A DNA stretch of 32,318 bases from an uncultured Treponema sp. (lineage in GTDB: Bacteria; Spirochaetota; Spirochaetia; Treponematales; Treponemataceae): the NCBI GenBank assembly GCA_937892225.1, contig CALAUH010000048.1, forward strand, positions 1 through 32,318, in the 5' to 3' direction. A program made the translations under genes and the position numbers. Each line of letters opens with the position of its first letter. The stretch's first letter is position 1. Positions 16,731 through 25,060 of this stretch are shown in pieces. Below the pieces are notes generated by a model that searched no databases, was not told where the DNA came from, and saw only the letters and a list, made by a program, of their open reading frames with translations.

Positions 16731-17786
16731 TTATCTTCTTGCACCTCCACCCATAGGCATACCAGGTCCGCCACCAGGCATTATTCCAGGTGCTCCAGAA
16801 GATTTTTTATCATCTTTATTTGCTGCATTTTTATTAAACTTTATTTTTTTAGTACCAGATTTTTTATTTGCATTTGTATTTAAAACTACATCACCTTCGT
16901 CCAATCCAGATAAAACTTTAACATAGTCTTTACCATAAGGAACAACCTGAACATCAATCATTTCCGACTTACCATTTTTATCTACTTTAGTAACAAATGC
17001 TTTATCATCTACAAAACCTACAGCATCTTTTTCCAGTAAAAGATTTTCAATTGGTGCTGTAATTTCAATTGTACCTGTAAATGAATAACCACTTAAAATT
17101 TCTTCCGGAGGATTTTCTATACGAATTTCAGCTTCGATTACTGAAGAACCTCTTGAACTTATTTTTGCAACAGCAGGGAAATAAGAAACATAACCTTCTA
17201 CTTTTTCAGGATAAGCAGGGAAAGTTAAAACAACCTTTTGATTAAGTTTTAATTTAGATGCATCAGTTTCTACAATTTCAACAACAGCTTTTAAATATGA
17301 ACGGTCAATAATTGTTGCAATTTCATTTTTTGCTTCAAGATAATCCCCTTCACTAACAGCAAGTTTTGCAATTACACCGTCAAATCTGGCAATAGATTTT
17401 TTATTCTCCAGGGCTTTTTTCTGAACCTGAAGCTGCATTTCAAGCAAGTTTAATTCTTTTGGTGATGCAGACAATTTTTTCTGAGCAATCTGAAATTCCA
17501 TATTTGCGATATTATACTGCTGCTCAATATCATCCATTGAACATAAGATTTCACCTTTTTTAATAACGTCGCCTTCTTTAAAAAAGATTTTTTCAATAAT
17601 ACCATCACTTGAAGCTGTAATATTCTGTTCTTCTGCAGCTTCTATATTTCCAGATATATCTATTGTATTTTCATAAACTTCTTTTCGAACTGTGCAATAA
17701 GAATCTTCTGTAACATTATTTTTCTTGCATGAAAATATTACAGATGATAATAACAAAACAAAAAAAATATATTTTAATTTACTCAT
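16731..17786 (-). CDS. MacA/HlyD-type periplasmic adaptor lipoprotein
   Basis: 351 residues from the ATG at 17786, which has GGAG seven bases upstream; an adjacent ATG at 17789 is possible, and a TTG at 17813 would spoil the signal. The N-terminus is a lipoprotein signal ending SVIFSC (lipidated C20 in this numbering). The order is that of membrane-fusion proteins: barrel-sandwich (lipoyl) half (AAEEQNITASSDGIIEKIFF), a short coiled-coil hairpin (about 90-130), the second lipoyl half (SIARFDGVIAKLAVSEGDYL), then beta-barrel and membrane-proximal domains. The last 20 residues are unusual, rich in Gly, Met and Pro. It overlaps the TolC-like gene by 8 bp and bridges the pump to that outer-membrane protein. 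Confidence 0.9.
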   Translation of the reverse strand: MSKLKYIFFVLLLSSVIFSCKKNNVTEDSYCTVRKEVYENTIDISGNIEAAEEQNITASSDGIIEKIFFKEGDVIKKGEILCSMDDIEQQYNIANMEFQIAQKKLSASPKELNLLEMQLQVQKKALENKKSIARFDGVIAKLAVSEGDYLEAKNEIATIIDRSYLKAVVEIVETDASKLKLNQKVVLTFPAYPEKVEGYVSYFPAVAKISSRGSSVIEAEIRIENPPEEILSGYSFTGTIEITAPIENLLLEKDAVGFVDDKAFVTKVDKNGKSEMIDVQVVPYGKDYVKVLSGLDEGDVVLNTNANKKSGTKKIKFNKNAANKDDKKSSGAPGIMPGGGPGMPMGGGARR

Positions 17787-19215
17787 CATTATTCTCCAGG
17801 AACATTTGTTCAACTTCTAAATTATATTTATATTTATTCAAAATATTTTTAATCAAATTAATCTTAATTTTTAAGCACTGATTTTCAGCCTTAATATAAT
17901 CTGACTGAGAAATTATTCCGTTTTTATAAGATTTTTCTGACTGTGCAAGTAAATCTTTATAATAAGAATTCTGTTCTTTCAATAAAGTATTTTCAAACTC
18001 CAGACTTTCTGCTTTATTTATATAAGATTTCTGAGTTTCTTCATAAGAAAGATAAGCATCCTGAACATCAAAATCTAAAAGTTCAAGATTAATATTATTC
18101 AATTTTTCTTTTAACTGTGAATTCTTAAAATCTAAAGGATTAAATGAAAAATTCATATTAATACTTGGATACGGTGTCTGATTTACAGGAACTGAAACTC
18201 CAAGTCCCATACCAATTCCTTTATAAGTACCATCCAAACCTACACCGACTGAATATACATCTTTATCCAGAGTTTTATTATTTTTATATCCGTAATTTAC
18301 ATTTGAACTTAAAGACCAGTCTCTTTGATCTGCAAGTTTTAATTCATTATTTTTTTTCTGATAAAGACTTTTCTCTATTTTAGAATAATCACTTTTATCA
18401 AAAGAATTAAAATCAACTAATTCTATATCAGGAATTTCAGAAATTAAAAAATCGAGATTTGTATCACACTTAAGAGAAAAATCAAGGAACATATTCTTTA
18501 ATTCTTTATAATCCATTAAACATGTATTATACGCATTATCTTTTTCTAACTGTGCTATTTTATATTTTGAAGAACTTTCTGTATACCCCTGTAATTTTAC
18601 AGTTTCGAATGAAATTAATTTATCAAGATATTTTTCTCTTTCATCCAAGATTGATAAAGCCTTTTCATAAAGATTAATTAATACAGAATAATAATCACTT
18701 TTGGCAGACAATTCCTGATTTCTATAATTCTGTTCAGCTTCAAATAAAGATCTTTCTAATTCAGTTTTTTTTATATCATTCTGTATTTTATTACTGGAAA
18801 TAATATCTGTACTTACTTTTACAGAAGAACTTTCTACAGTAAAACCAGAAGCTTCAATTTTAGAAGGCATATTTGCATTTACCTGAAGATTATTCCACTG
18901 AGGAACTTTTAAAGATACTGATGGAGAAAAGCTTGTTGTTGTTCCATCGTCCTTATTAAAATTAAGATTAATCTGACCGGTAGAAAGTTCAATCTGTGGT
19001 TCTAATTGCATTGTATTCTGCTGATACTCAATTCTCGCTGATTCAAGTGTCATTTTTTTTCTTTTAAGCTGGGTATCATTTTCCAAATATTTATTCATTA
19101 ATGCATTAAAATCATAATCTGCAGAATCTGAAAAAAGTTTTTCATCCATAAAATTCTGTGAATAACAATTTGCAAAAATAAAAAGTAAAATAATTAAAAA
19201 TATATTGCGTTTCAT
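17779..19215 (-). CDS. TolC-like outer membrane efflux protein
   Basis: 478 residues with a signal peptide (RNIFLIILLFIFANCYSQ) and long heptad-rich helices at about 140-260 and 360-470, separated by beta-strand segments (SLSSNVNYGYKNN; YSVGVGLDGTYKGIGMGL). This is the two-repeat coiled-coil and barrel pattern of TolC family proteins, although the sequence is strongly diverged and rich in Asn, Lys and Ser. It is the first gene of the tripartite exporter operon. The sequence before the ATG has TATATA eight bases away and only a poor AAGAA as ribosome-binding site, so the leader may be very short. Confidence 0.82.
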   Translation of the reverse strand: MKRNIFLIILLFIFANCYSQNFMDEKLFSDSADYDFNALMNKYLENDTQLKRKKMTLESARIEYQQNTMQLEPQIELSTGQINLNFNKDDGTTTSFSPSVSLKVPQWNNLQVNANMPSKIEASGFTVESSSVKVSTDIISSNKIQNDIKKTELERSLFEAEQNYRNQELSAKSDYYSVLINLYEKALSILDEREKYLDKLISFETVKLQGYTESSSKYKIAQLEKDNAYNTCLMDYKELKNMFLDFSLKCDTNLDFLISEIPDIELVDFNSFDKSDYSKIEKSLYQKKNNELKLADQRDWSLSSNVNYGYKNNKTLDKDVYSVGVGLDGTYKGIGMGLGVSVPVNQTPYPSINMNFSFNPLDFKNSQLKEKLNNINLELLDFDVQDAYLSYEETQKSYINKAESLEFENTLLKEQNSYYKDLLAQSEKSYKNGIISQSDYIKAENQCLKIKINLIKNILNKYKYNLEVEQMFLENNDE

Positions 19216-19306
19216 AGTTCTTATATATATAACACTCTTTTAAATAATAAATTACATTTTTTTATTTTATTAAACAATATTTTATAAAGAGAAATTTAAA
19301 TTTTTA

Positions 19307-19335
19307 TAGACGATACAGCGAATTTTGATTATATT
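19307..19335 (+). promoter_or_regulatory. Promoter candidate for groES
   Basis: TAGACG (19307-19312), 17-bp spacer, TATATT (19330-19335). A start near 19342 gives a leader of about 26 nt containing GAGG (19357-19360) before the ATG. No CIRCE operator is visible in the 150-bp gap. Confidence 0.35.
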
Positions 19336-19367
19336 TAATATAACATTTAAATATATAGAGGCAAAAT

Positions 19368-19640
19368 ATGAAAATTAAACCATTAGCAGACAGAGTTTTA
19401 GTCAAAAATGATAAAGCAGAAACAAAAACTACAAGTGGAATTATTATTCCAGAAGCAGCACAGGAAAAAACTCAGACTGCAGTCGTAGTTGCAATTGGAC
19501 CAGGAACTGCTGATGAAAAAATTACTGTAAAACCAAATGACAGAATAATGTATGACAAATATGCCGGAACACAATTAAAAATGGACGGCGAAGATTATTT
19601 AATCCTAAAAATGTCTGATATCATAGCTATTATAGAATAA
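19368..19640 (+). CDS. groES: Co-chaperonin GroES
   Basis: Complete 90-residue GroES, the heptameric lid of the GroEL folding chamber. Landmarks are the opening KIKPLADRVLVK, the mobile loop that docks on GroEL (KAETKTTSGIIIPEAAQEK, about 17-35) and the C-terminal DYLILKMSDIIAII. Length and order are normal. The ATG has GAGG seven bases upstream. It stands alone with its own promoter and terminator; no groEL lies on either side within the window, so the two chaperonin genes are apparently unlinked, which I recall is also so in Treponema pallidum. Confidence 0.97.
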   Translation: MKIKPLADRVLVKNDKAETKTTSGIIIPEAAQEKTQTAVVVAIGPGTADEKITVKPNDRIMYDKYAGTQLKMDGEDYLILKMSDIIAIIE

Positions 19641-19654
19641 GAGCTATGATAAAC

Positions 19655-19702
19655 GAGGATGTCAAGACTTTAAGCGTAGCGTGTCTTGACGCCTCTTTTT
19701 TT
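19655..19702 (+). terminator. Intrinsic terminator of groES
   Basis: GAGG and GTCAAGAC (19655-19668) pair with GTCTTGAC and CCTC (19683-19695); a run of seven or more T follows. The loop is G+C-rich (AAGCGTAGCG). It ends at the stop of the convergent TPR lipoprotein gene. Confidence 0.85.
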
Positions 19703-21551
19703 AATTAGTAATTTTATCTTTTAATAAATTTGCTTTTGCATTTAAAGGATAAATCTGTATTGAATAATCCAATGCTTTTAAAGCATTCTTTAAATCTCCT
19801 GTATCATTATAAATACAGGCAATTCTATAATAAATATCCGAACGTAAATAATTATTACTTTCTCTACCAGCCGCTTTTGCATATAAATCTATTGCTTTTT
19901 CACTTTTACCAATCGAATAATACACATCAGCAAGATTCATACAGGCTTTTGTAGAAACATATGGAGATATTATTCCTTGAGAATATATTCCACCACTTTC
20001 ATAAACAACATATTCATATAATCTTATTGTTGCATCTGGAAATTTTAGATTATTTGCAAACCATGCAGCAAATTCTCCAAGCCGTACATCCATTTTTGGT
20101 AAAACTTCTTCAACCTGAAGCCAGAAATCTTCTTTTGCATCAAAATTATATGTTGTATACATATGCTTTTTAAATAATGTAAAAGCATCATCAATCTGAT
20201 TTGTTTTTATTAAATAGCTTAAAGCGTACTGTACCAAAAGACTTTCATATTTTACTTCTTCAGTATAATTTTTTTCGAGCATTTTCCATAATTCAGCAGT
20301 CTTTTGTTTTGGAGTAATTGAATCATCCATTTTATATTTTAAATCTAATTTTACAATTTCTAAATATGGATTTTTCTGTTCGCCTAAAGATGCATTGATT
20401 TTTGATAAAGCTTCATTTACAGAAAATTGTACTCTTGAATCATACGCTTCCATTTCCAGAGTCTTTAAACCTTTTTCACGAAGCATTTTAGTTTCAAAAT
20501 CTTCCTGACGCATCTGGCTTGAAGAATATGCAAAATCTGAAAATAAAACCAATCCTTCTGTAAGATTAGGCCATTTTGTAACAATATAATTTAATAAATT
20601 TCCACAATTATTATTATCACCAGTGTTATTTGCATAAATTGCACTGTTCAAAGTTATTTTTGATAAAAGTTCATCGTCATATTCAGAAAGATTTTGCAAT
20701 TCATTAATTTTTGTGATTAAAATATTTCTCTGTTCCTGAGCTTTTTCCATTTCTGAAACAGCCATATATGCATCTGATTCAAGAGCAATCTGTTGAATCT
20801 CACTAGCATAATTTAATTTTCTATTTCTTGTATCAGGATAATCATTTAAGAATTTTCTGGAAGTTTCCAGCGCATCTACACAATCATAATAACGTCCGCC
20901 GTCATACAAAACTTCGCCCCAGAAAAAAGCATCATCTGCATCACCATAAAAAGCCGGCATTAAAGAAGCAGCATTTTCATAAAGTCCGTCTCGTAAATGA
21001 AAAAGTGCACAGTTTCGAATCCAGATAGGATTTAGAGAACCTTTATACGCATCGCGATATATTTCAAATAAATCTTTACTCTGTGCAGTTGTATTAAATT
21101 CATCTGGAGTTAAAGTTTCTTTTAATGTCCGTAAATAATATTCAGAATAAAACGAACCATATTCAGTGCCCCGTAAAAGTTTTACATACTCTTCTACATC
21201 TTTCATTCTGTTCTGACGTAAAAGAATATTACAATAAATTGCAAGGAGTTCAGGATTATTATGATTCTTTTTTAATCCTCTTTTTATAACTTTTTCCTGC
21301 CGATTTAATTCACCAAGCTGTTCGTATCGTTTGTAAATACCAATAAATGCCCAGGCGTCATAAGATTTTTTTTCAAGTTTTTTTAGATTTTTGATTGCGT
21401 CTGAATATAAACTTTGTTCAATTAATTGATCAATAAATTCAAATTGACTTGTTAACGACTTTTGCTCTGCCCTCAATTTACAGGAAGACAGAGCAATTGC
21501 TATAAGAGATATGATTAGAATTAATTTTTGTAATTTATTCTTTTTTCTCAT
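19701..21551 (-). CDS. TPR-repeat lipoprotein of unknown function
   Basis: 616 residues. The N-terminus is a lipoprotein signal (KLILIISLIAIALSSC, lipidated C24), so the protein is probably anchored to a membrane facing the periplasm. The rest is helical-repeat sequence; clear TPR units appear near 35-105 (DAIKNLKKLEKKSYDAWAF), around 210-240 and at the C-terminus (MNLADVYYSIGKSEKAIDLY; RIACIYNDTGDLKNALKALD). No enzymatic motif. It overlaps nusB by 17 bp and is the last gene of a coupled three-gene set. A role in envelope assembly beside the SurA-like protein is plausible but inferred from position only. Confidence 0.8.
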   Translation of the reverse strand: MRKKNKLQKLILIISLIAIALSSCKLRAEQKSLTSQFEFIDQLIEQSLYSDAIKNLKKLEKKSYDAWAFIGIYKRYEQLGELNRQEKVIKRGLKKNHNNPELLAIYCNILLRQNRMKDVEEYVKLLRGTEYGSFYSEYYLRTLKETLTPDEFNTTAQSKDLFEIYRDAYKGSLNPIWIRNCALFHLRDGLYENAASLMPAFYGDADDAFFWGEVLYDGGRYYDCVDALETSRKFLNDYPDTRNRKLNYASEIQQIALESDAYMAVSEMEKAQEQRNILITKINELQNLSEYDDELLSKITLNSAIYANNTGDNNNCGNLLNYIVTKWPNLTEGLVLFSDFAYSSSQMRQEDFETKMLREKGLKTLEMEAYDSRVQFSVNEALSKINASLGEQKNPYLEIVKLDLKYKMDDSITPKQKTAELWKMLEKNYTEEVKYESLLVQYALSYLIKTNQIDDAFTLFKKHMYTTYNFDAKEDFWLQVEEVLPKMDVRLGEFAAWFANNLKFPDATIRLYEYVVYESGGIYSQGIISPYVSTKACMNLADVYYSIGKSEKAIDLYAKAAGRESNNYLRSDIYYRIACIYNDTGDLKNALKALDYSIQIYPLNAKANLLKDKITN

Positions 21552-21993
21552 TTTTTCCTATTTTATCAAGCACTGCATTAATAAACTTATAGGAATCATC
21601 TGAACCATATTGTTTAGAAATATTTATTGCTTCATCAATAACAACATTATTATCTGAACCATTTAAATATTGCATTTCGTAAATACTGGTGCGTAAAATT
21701 GCAAGTGTAACTCTATTTAATCTTTCCATTGTCCAGGATGATGACAAATGATTCTTAATAGTCTGATCAATTTCATTAATTTTATCAATTGTACCAGCAA
21801 TTATTAATGATGCAAAAGTCTGTTCTTCCTGGGCAGTTGTCATTACTGAAGATTCATCTTTTGTTTCTTCAGTATCTTCTTTATCTTGATTTTTCAACCA
21901 GTCGAATGTCAGTAAATCGCTTACATCAACTTTACTGACATCCCAAGAATATAATGCCTGAAAAGCAAGAATTCTTCCATTTCTTCTAGACAT
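21535..21993 (-). CDS. nusB: Transcription antitermination factor NusB
   Basis: NusB binds boxA RNA together with S10 (NusE) and prevents premature termination in rRNA operons. The 152-residue protein has the family opening SRRNGRILAFQALYSWD and the core helices (WTMERLNRVTLAILRTSIYE; VVIDEAINISKQYGSDDSYK; FINAVLDKI). An acidic insertion at about 36-50 (KEDTEETKDESS) is longer than in most homologues. The ATG at 21993 shares one base with the TAA of the upstream SurA-like gene (TAATG), a typical coupling arrangement. Confidence 0.95.
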   Translation of the reverse strand: MSRRNGRILAFQALYSWDVSKVDVSDLLTFDWLKNQDKEDTEETKDESSVMTTAQEEQTFASLIIAGTIDKINEIDQTIKNHLSSSWTMERLNRVTLAILRTSIYEMQYLNGSDNNVVIDEAINISKQYGSDDSYKFINAVLDKIGKNEKKE

Positions 21994-23084
21994 TAATTAC
22001 TCCAGTTAAGAAGCTTATCTAAATCTGCACCTGTTTTTTTGTTATCTACATATTCAGGTTTATTTAAAGAATTTACAACTTCCTGTGCTGCATACTGAAC
22101 ATACTGCATCTTTTTCTGCTGTGAAAGTACTTCTTTGATATAATTATAAACAGTTACATTTGAATCAGGCTGAACTAAATCATTTAATCCAAGCATTTTT
22201 GCAGAATATTTATTAGAAATTGAAACAAATCTGAAATCTTCTTTTGTTTCATTCATATCTGATAAGAAACCTGTTTTCTGATCAAATAACCAGCAGAGAT
22301 TTTCCCAAGACATTCCTAAACCATAAGCAGATTCTTCTTTCTTTGGTACAAGCATTTCTCCAGCCTGGAATGTTGAATCAGAAGTTTTTGACTGACCAAT
22401 AATCTGATCTTTAGTCAATTTTTTATTCAAGAATTTATTTCTTAAATCATTACAAGTAATTTTTGCACCGTCAGCATTTGAACCTTTTGGAACAATTACT
22501 ATGAATAATTTTAACATATCTTCCTGAACGATTTTTGTTTTATTAGCTTCGTAATATGATTTAATTTCAGAATCAGTAGCTTCCTGTTTATTAATATCAT
22601 CTTTTTTCTGCATTACAATATACTGCTGCATAATCAATTGATTTTTTAAGTAAGCTTTATAATCAGCTGTATTCATACCTGTCTGATTAATAAGAAGCTG
22701 ATCCAATGTAATTCCCTGTGACTGTAAAATCATGTCATTAAGCTGTTTTTCTGTTAAATTTGCGCCAACCTGTGCACTTACAGTCTGAAGGAAATATTCA
22801 TCTATCTGACTATTTGAAATTGCAATACCAGCTTTTGCTGCAGCCTGAAGAATTAATTTTTCTTCGATTAATGTCTGTAAAACCTGTTTCTTTTCATCAA
22901 GTGTCAATGCTCTTCCGTTTACCATTTTAGAACTGATTTTACAACGATTCTTTAACTGTTTTACAGTAATTGATTCAGATCCGTTATATTTTACAATAGA
23001 TAAAACCTGAAGATCAGATGACTGTGCAAAAACAGATGTAATCATTCCTAATGTAATTAAAATTGAAAGTATAATTTTTTTCAT
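21993..23084 (-). CDS. SurA/parvulin-type periplasmic chaperone-isomerase
   Basis: 363 residues. A signal peptide (KIILSILITLGMITSVFAQ) is followed by a SurA-like N-terminal helical domain (VNGRALTLDEKKQVLQTLIE, EKLILQAAAKAGIAISNSQI, about 50-165). A diverged parvulin-like region follows (about 180-300: LKLFIVIVPKGSNADGAKI, then STFQAGEMLV). The isomerase core is weak, so chaperone activity towards exported proteins is more certain than catalysis. In gene order surA-nusB-TPR it leads an overlapping set, downstream of alaS by 82 bp. The ATG has AAGGA 11 bases upstream. Confidence 0.82.
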   Translation of the reverse strand: MKKIILSILITLGMITSVFAQSSDLQVLSIVKYNGSESITVKQLKNRCKISSKMVNGRALTLDEKKQVLQTLIEEKLILQAAAKAGIAISNSQIDEYFLQTVSAQVGANLTEKQLNDMILQSQGITLDQLLINQTGMNTADYKAYLKNQLIMQQYIVMQKKDDINKQEATDSEIKSYYEANKTKIVQEDMLKLFIVIVPKGSNADGAKITCNDLRNKFLNKKLTKDQIIGQSKTSDSTFQAGEMLVPKKEESAYGLGMSWENLCWLFDQKTGFLSDMNETKEDFRFVSISNKYSAKMLGLNDLVQPDSNVTVYNYIKEVLSQQKKMQYVQYAAQEVVNSLNKPEYVDNKKTGADLDKLLNWSN

Positions 23085-23123
23085 GTCTACAATTCCTTAT
23101 AAATTGTTTTTTTATCTTTTTCT

Positions 23124-23129
23124 ATTATA
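23124..23129 (-). promoter_or_regulatory. -10 element for the surA-like/nusB operon
   Basis: Perfect TATAAT on the minus strand. No clear -35 stands 16-18 bp upstream; TTGTAA is 20 bp away. A start near 23117 would give a leader of about 33 nt that includes AAGGA. Confidence 0.35.
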
Positions 23130-23166
23130 ACCAAAAATCATATTCTTAGTTACAAAATTATTTATT

Positions 23167-24990
23167 TTATTTATCTAATGGTAACCCACCAGAAATTGTT
23201 GCACGAATACGGCGAACTCCAGCTGAAGAAGACTGTTCTTTTTCAATCTTAAAGTCACCAATCTGTGCTGTATGCTGAACGTGTGGTCCACCACAAACTT
23301 CTTTACTGAACCAGTCGTTTTTAACATCACGGCCGATTGTGTAAACTTTTACCTGTTCACCGTATTTGTTTGCGAACAAAGCACGTGCACCTTCTGCTTT
23401 AGCTTCATCAAGTGTCATTACGCGCATATCAACAGGCAAGTCTTCCTTGATTTTTTCGTTTACAATTGCTTCTACCTTTTTAACTTCTTCTGGAGTCATA
23501 GCTCTTTCAAAAGTAAAGTCAAAGCGCATACGTTCGTTGTTGATGTTAGAACCTTTCTGTGCAACCTGGTCACCAAGAACGTTTACCAAAGCCTGCTGCA
23601 ACAAGTGTGTAGCTGTGTGGTATTTTGTTGTAACATCAGACTGTTCTGTAAGACCACCTTTTGCTTTTCCAGCTTCTGCAGTTTTACTTGCTTCCTGATG
23701 TTTTCTTTCAGCTTCCTTAAATCCTTCTACATCAACTGTAAAGCCGTTTTCAGCTCCAAGTTCCTGTGTAAGTTCCAAAGGATAACCGTATGTTTCGTAA
23801 AGATTATAAGCAACTTTACCACTGATAATCTTTTTAGGATTCTTCATAAGATTTGGAAGCATTTTCTGGAATTCTGCTTCACCTTTTTTAAGAGTTGTAC
23901 GGAATTTTGCTTCTTCTGCTGTAAGTTCTTTGTAAACTTTTTCTTTATTCTGTTCCAATTCTGGATAAGCGTTTTTAAAGTTTTCTACAACTACAGCGGC
24001 AATTTCTGCCATAAAGTCCTTATCAATTCCAAGTTTCATTCCGTGACGAACTGCACGACGGATTAAACGGCGCAAAACGTATCCAGCACCAACGCGGTCT
24101 GGAGTAACACCTTTCTGATCACCAAGAATAAATACTGCAGAACGAGAATGGTCAGCAATAATACGAACAGATTTATCTTTTTCTGCATCTGTTCCATATA
24201 CATAATTTGCAAGACCTTCGATAGTTTTAATGATTGGCTGGAAAACTTCTGTAAGATAAACAGATGTTTTTCCCTGCAAAATACAGTTAGCTCTTTCAAG
24301 ACCCATACCTGTATCTACATTCTTTTTTGGAAGAGGAAGCAATGTTTTTTCATCTACGCGGTTGTACTGCATAAATACGTTGTTCCAGATTTCCATCCAG
24401 TTTGCAGAGTCTGTACCTTTATTTGAACCTACAGGTGGAAGACCTTCTCCAACCCAGTAGAAAATTTCTGTATCAGGACCACAAGGACCAGTTGGACCAG
24501 CTGCCCACCAGTTATCGCTTGCAGGAAGATAAGCAATTTTATCTTCTGGCATACCGTTTTCTTTCCAGATTGATGCAGCTTCTTCATCGCGAGGAGCATT
24601 TTCATCACCTGCAAAAACAGTTACCGAAATTTTACGTGGATCGAGTGCAAGCCAGTCTTTTGAAGTAAGGAATTCATAAGAATAAGAAATTGATTCCTTT
24701 TTGAAATAGTCGCCTAAAGACCAGTTTCCAAGCATTTCAAAACAAGTTAAATGAGATGGGTCACCTACTTCATCAATATCACCGGTACGTACACATTTCT
24801 GATAATCAGTTAAACGAGTTCCAGATGGATGTTTTTCACCAAGCAGATATGGAACAAGCGGATGCATTCCGGCAGTTGTAAACAAAACTGAAGGATCATT
24901 TTCCGGGATTAAAGACTGTCCGGAAATTACAGCATGATTTTTACTTTTAAAAAACTCAATATATTTTGAGCGAAGTTCATTAGCGTTCAT
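23167..24990 (-). CDS. alaS: Alanyl-tRNA synthetase, short spirochaetal form
   Basis: Charges tRNA-Ala and hydrolyses Ser- or Gly-mischarged tRNA. The 607 residues cover the class II catalytic domain (LFTTAGMHPLVPYLLG; FEMLGNWSLGDYFK; DTGMGLERANCILQG), the tRNA-recognition helices (about 270-400) and the editing domain with its zinc-binding set H458, H462 (YHTATHLL), C566 and H570 (CGGPHV). It stops right after the editing domain and lacks the C-terminal oligomerisation/C-Ala region of the roughly 870-residue E. coli enzyme. The stop is clean and the short form is, to my knowledge, normal in spirochaetes, so this is not a truncation. No Shine-Dalgarno precedes the ATG at 24990; see the promoter placement. 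Confidence 0.96.
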   Translation of the reverse strand: MNANELRSKYIEFFKSKNHAVISGQSLIPENDPSVLFTTAGMHPLVPYLLGEKHPSGTRLTDYQKCVRTGDIDEVGDPSHLTCFEMLGNWSLGDYFKKESISYSYEFLTSKDWLALDPRKISVTVFAGDENAPRDEEAASIWKENGMPEDKIAYLPASDNWWAAGPTGPCGPDTEIFYWVGEGLPPVGSNKGTDSANWMEIWNNVFMQYNRVDEKTLLPLPKKNVDTGMGLERANCILQGKTSVYLTEVFQPIIKTIEGLANYVYGTDAEKDKSVRIIADHSRSAVFILGDQKGVTPDRVGAGYVLRRLIRRAVRHGMKLGIDKDFMAEIAAVVVENFKNAYPELEQNKEKVYKELTAEEAKFRTTLKKGEAEFQKMLPNLMKNPKKIISGKVAYNLYETYGYPLELTQELGAENGFTVDVEGFKEAERKHQEASKTAEAGKAKGGLTEQSDVTTKYHTATHLLQQALVNVLGDQVAQKGSNINNERMRFDFTFERAMTPEEVKKVEAIVNEKIKEDLPVDMRVMTLDEAKAEGARALFANKYGEQVKVYTIGRDVKNDWFSKEVCGGPHVQHTAQIGDFKIEKEQSSSAGVRRIRATISGGLPLDK

Positions 24991-24998
24991 AAACTAAA

Positions 24999-25027
24999 AT
25001 TATAATGAAAATAAATAACAATGTATA
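24999..25027 (-). promoter_or_regulatory. alaS promoter placed for a nearly leaderless mRNA
   Basis: Minus-strand TATACA (25027-25022), 17-bp spacer, TATAAT (25004-24999). The expected start is about 24992, two bases before the ATG (24990), and no ribosome-binding site lies in between. Confidence 0.5.
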
Positions 25028-25060
25028 GAGAATTTTTTTTACCTGTTTTATAAAGATGCA

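Noticed and set aside
19216..19367. CIRCE heat-shock operator in front of groES
   Set aside because: Only an isolated CACTC is present; the second half-site GAGTG at the required distance is missing.
23272..24066. 264-codon open frame on the plus strand opposite alaS
   Set aside because: It is antisense to conserved AlaRS domains, extremely rich in Phe and Cys, and has no ribosome-binding site; an effect of alaS codon use.
23167..24990. AlaRS considered as truncated pseudogene
   Set aside because: It ends cleanly after a complete editing domain with all zinc ligands; the short form is normal for spirochaetes.
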